From the NCBI RefSeq assembly GCF_902806685.2, contig NC_048555.1:1488001-1552000 (forward strand): a DNA stretch of 64,000 bases. Direction: 5' to 3'. Below are positions 61,405 through 64,000 of the stretch, piece after piece (within the stretch, counting starts at the first letter, position 1; the number at the start of each line of letters is the position of its first letter). A model generated the notes under the pieces. That model did not search any database, had not been told where the DNA came from, and saw only the letters and a program-made list of their open reading frames with translations. Source of the DNA: Maniola hyperantus. Lineage: Eukaryota > Arthropoda > Insecta > Lepidoptera > Nymphalidae. Made by a program: the position numbers and the translations under genes.

Positions 61405-61622
61405 AACATTTAAATATAAAAAAGGAAAAATGAATGAACGACTGACTGTTTTTAAAATCCCGTGGGAAATCTTTTACTTTCCGGGATAAGAAGTAGGCTA
61501 TCCTTTCCCGGGATGTAAGCTAAATCTGTACCAAATTTCATCGAAATGGGTTAAACTGTTGGACCATGAAAAGCTAGCAGACACATTTTCGCATACCTAA
61601 TATAATTTTATTTGTATGGATA
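61405..61622 (-). mobile_element. H1 Helitron joined to an H2 5' scrap
   Basis: ATATAAAAAAGGAAAAATGA, ACGACTGACTG (H2 5' end, plus) runs into TTTTAAAATCCCGTGGGAAA, TTCCGGGATAAGAAGTAGGC, TGTAAGCTAAATCTGTACCA, GAAAAGCTAGCAGACACATT (H1, minus). Confidence 0.7.
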
Positions 61623-61719
61623 CATAAAATTATGGTTATCTACGAATCTCGTGCGACCAAAGACACTTTTCTCAGAACGAAAATCATTCACCTATTGTAT
61701 CGCTACTGGTAGAATGCAT

Positions 61720-62040
61720 CATCATCATCATCATTAACCAATAGACGTCCACTGCTGGACATAGGTCTCTTGTAGGAAATCCCACACGCCACGGTCTTGC
61801 ACCGACCGCCTGAATCCAGCGGCTCTCTGCGACTCGTCTGATGTCGTCCGTCCACCTAGTGGGGGGTCTTCCAACGCTGCGTCTTCCGGTGCGAGGTCGC
61901 CATTCCAGTACCTTGGGACCCCTACGTCTATCGGTTGTACGAACTATGTGCCCTGCACTCCAGCTTCGCAACCCGTTGAGCTATGTCGGGTACTCTGGTT
62001 CTCCTACGGATCTCCTCATTTCTGATTTGATCACTTAGAT
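61720..62040 (-). pseudogene. RTE-type LINE C-terminal tail
   Basis: From 62040 down: QIRNEEIRRRTRVPDIAQRV, then a frameshift, AGHIVRTTDRRRGPKVLEWR, GRRSVGRPPTRWTDDIRRVA, a second shift, and CCAGCAGTGGACGTCTATTG read as VQQWTSIG, ending in an (ATG)n-type 3' repeat (CATCATCATCATCATT at 61718-61733). It is the longest RTE tail here after 5811-6110. Confidence 0.8.
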
Positions 62041-62044
62041 CATT

Positions 62045-62850
62045 TGGTAGAATGCATAGCCTCCGCTAAATATACAGGCTGATTAATCGAGCAGACGGAA
62101 CTGTATCTACAGTGTGATTCGTTTTGCACTCAGCAATGATGGATGGCGCGCACACAGTCCACTAGTTAACTCGAATGCATAAGTCGTTTGTCACGGAACG
62201 CCTGTAAGCGGACTAGGCCAAGAGCTTGTAGCCACAACCTTGTTACCATTTATACACAGATTTTTTTACATTAGGTACTATCAACTATTTTTTTTTTTCT
62301 TTTTAAATTACCAACATAAAGAATGTTTAACAAATCTAATTTAGACACAGCAAAAAACCACGAAGCTTTAAAAAGTGTGTCATCCCGTCTACTTCTTAAT
62401 ACATAATAATAGTGTTTCTATAAACAATTTACATTGTTTATAGAAACACTTATTACATTACATTTTATACAAAAATTGCAATTAGCAGGACATATACAGG
62501 CTGATTAATAAGGCAGATGAGGATAGATTCTATCGCGATATTGAAAAATGATGTTGTAATTGAGCCCTGAGATAAAGAATGCAGGATATTTCAAAACAAA
62601 ATCATATACACAAATTTTTTTATACTTCTTGAAAAAAATCCTTGTTTTTTAACATGAATATTGGTTTTGATGTTGAATGTCTGAATGTTTGACAGTATTT
62701 GTGATGAAAATCTGTCAGTATGACTAATTTATCAGTTAGATAACATTAATTTGGTCATTCTGCAATCAGCGTTAAGATAAGCGCTAAGCACTGATGTTTT
62801 CAATCGCCAAAATATTATAAAATCGAAACTAAATAAAAACAAACTTTTAA
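62045..62850. other. Mostly unassigned; paired TACAGGCTGATTAAT ends
   Basis: ATATACAGGCTGATTAATCG (62070) and ATATACAGGCTGATTAATAA (62487) are direct repeats resembling transposon ends. A perfect hairpin lies between them. No gene. Confidence 0.4.
62411..62450. repeat. Perfect hairpin, 18-bp arms
   Basis: AGTGTTTCTATAAACAAT (62411-62428), loop TTAC, exact complement 62433-62450. Confidence 0.9.
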
Positions 62851-62956
62851 AAGTGCCTTCGAATCATCCAGTGGTCTTCTGACCACTGGTTTGTATTGAG
62901 AGAGCCAACAACAAACTTGGCAGTTGCTCTTTTAAAATCAATTCAAAGTAATTTGG

Positions 62957-63172
62957 ACGACCTTCCTGGCGCAGTGGTCTTGTCGCCGAAAGGCGTGCCA
63001 CCAAGCGGTTAAGCGTTGCGGTACGATGCCGTGCAGAAACCAAGGGGTATGGGTTTAATGAAAACTGTCATACCCCTTCCAGGTTAACCCGCTTCCATCT
63101 TAGATTGCATCATCACTTACGATCATGAGATTGCAGTTAAGGGCTAACTTGTATCTGAATAAAATAAAATAA
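62957..63172 (+). mobile_element. SINE-C with head/body deletion
   Basis: GACCTTCCTGGCGCAGTGGT joins GTCGCCGAAAGGCGTGCCAC directly, so the B box and TCTGGTCTGG run are missing. Then ACCCCTTCCAGGTTAACCCG, GCAGTTAAGGGCTAACTTGT and (AAATA)n. Confidence 0.85.
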
Positions 63173-63174
63173 AT

Positions 63175-63730
63175 GGTTGTACAAAGGCTGTAAAAATTCT
63201 TGACCACATAAAAAAAATCGAGAGTAATATAGCGTTCATTGATTCGTTAAAAACATTTTAATTAAAAAGCCTACTATAAAATAAATGACTACCTACTCTG
63301 ATAATTAATACAGCGCCGTCTCCCTACTAAAATTGCTGTGCCCCAAGTATAGTATAAGTGCCCAGTATTGTTATTATATAGGTAATAATAATTGTTTAAT
63401 GACTTGTGTATTATTAATATGTATTGGAATGCAATGAATAAATGATAAATGAACCGTTAAGTAGGATTCTACTACCACTAGCTCTTATCCCAAACAGGGT
63501 ACTGTCATTAAGTTTTGGTAAATTATTGCTGGATCGTAGGGAAAGTCGAGTCTGACACGAAAAATCACTTTTGTTTGTTACTGCGCGATAAGTGAATTTG
63601 TTTTTGCGATTTGGCCAAAAAGGAAAACAATACTGGTTTAGGTTGTTTTACCTACTTGTAAGATGATTAATTTGTTAAGTATTCCTTGACAGCTGAACTT
63701 CTAAATAATTGCTATTTAGAAGTTATTGTG
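63175..63730. other. Unassigned AT-rich stretch
   Basis: No gene or repeat recognised. CTTCTAAATAATTGCTATTT then AGAAG near 63702-63724 is a small palindrome. Confidence 0.4.
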
Positions 63731-63734
63731 CGTA

Positions 63735-63915
63735 TTGGCAGACTTAACACACTCTGAGAACTTTATGTACAACTCTCAGGAATGCAGGTTTCCTCACAAT
63801 GTTTTCCTTCACCATTAAAAATCAACTCCGAAAAGTTAGAGGTGCGTGATCGGGATCGATCCCCTGACCTCCCGAATTACGACGTTTATCCACTACCACT
63901 AGGCTATGACTGTTA
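63735..63915 (-). mobile_element. SINE-B, 5' two-thirds
   Basis: On the minus strand: TCATAGCCTAGTGGTAGTGG head, GGGATCGATCCC B box region, TAACTTTTCGGAGTTGATTT, GGTGAAGGAAAACATTGTGA, TTGTACATAAAGTTCTCAGA. The 3' body is absent. Confidence 0.8.
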
Positions 63916-64000
63916 TATTTTTACAATAATTACGTTTATTTGTAAATACCTATTTTTTTAATTTACCTACTTATTTCTTTTTTTTTTGAAAATCACTATA

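Overview
The window looks like intergenic DNA from a lepidopteran (moth or butterfly) nuclear genome. It is AT-rich, no open frame reaches 200 codons, and it is dominated by repeats I recognise as lepidopteran: short Helitrons ending in CTAG with the GACGAAGTCGCG hairpin, tRNA-derived SINEs, and decayed LINE tails. I found no intact host protein gene and no bona fide tRNA, rRNA, CRISPR or prokaryotic operon. The few convincing coding pieces belong to mobile elements. Family names come from memory and visible hallmarks, because no database could be searched.

Names used below. H1: Lep1-like Helitron, 5' TC..ACTAATATTATAAATGCG and 3' GTCGCGGGCATC(A)GCTAG. H2: Helitron starting TCTAAATATATAAAAGG and ending GCGAGCATAAGCTAG. 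H3: ends in GCAAAGCCGGG..CTAG. H4: ends GCCGGGGCAGCTAG. SINE-A: tRNA-like head GCCTCAATAGCTCAACCGG. SINE-B: head TGATAGCCTAGTGGTTAGAA. SINE-C: head CCTGGCGCAGTGGT..GGTTCGAT. SINE-D: head TTGGTTTAGTGGT, body with CGATGGGACGG.

Layout. 1-9 kb: scattered SINEs, Helitrons, fold-back MITEs, an RTE-type LINE tail, and a duplicated exon-like module with polypyrimidine tract and AG (8.06 and 8.64 kb). 9.2-17 kb: a tandem array of about 489-bp units carrying a Helitron 3' end. It was invaded by a 4.4-kb non-autonomous LTR retrotransposon (near-identical LTRs, 4-bp target duplication, tRNA-Leu-like primer site, internal minisatellites instead of gag-pol) and by a 5'-truncated LINE with RNase H (14-bp target duplication). 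17-25 kb: nested Helitrons, an inverted MITE pair, a minisatellite, a CR1-like LINE tail and a hAT MITE. 25-36 kb: two piggyBac-like MITEs on TTAA, one of them carrying a hAT MITE. Between them lies a 500-bp P-superfamily-like element with perfect 23-bp inverted repeats, an 8-bp target duplication and one THAP-domain exon. 35.8-45.3 kb: four fragments of a retrotransposon protein with a CCHC finger followed by a PD..D nuclease-like block; one copy is split by a third piggyBac-like MITE. 45-64 kb: more Helitrons, SINEs, long fold-back elements, a 29-bp-arm perfect hairpin, a mariner-like MITE, a cluster of three TGACGTCA sites and a roughly 370-bp duplication.

The elements do not form a pathway. 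They form a record of nested insertions, several with readable target-site duplications that give relative ages. The most notable items are the THAP/P-like mini-element, the non-autonomous LTR element with internal arrays inside a Helitron tandem array, and the nuclease-bearing retroelement family.
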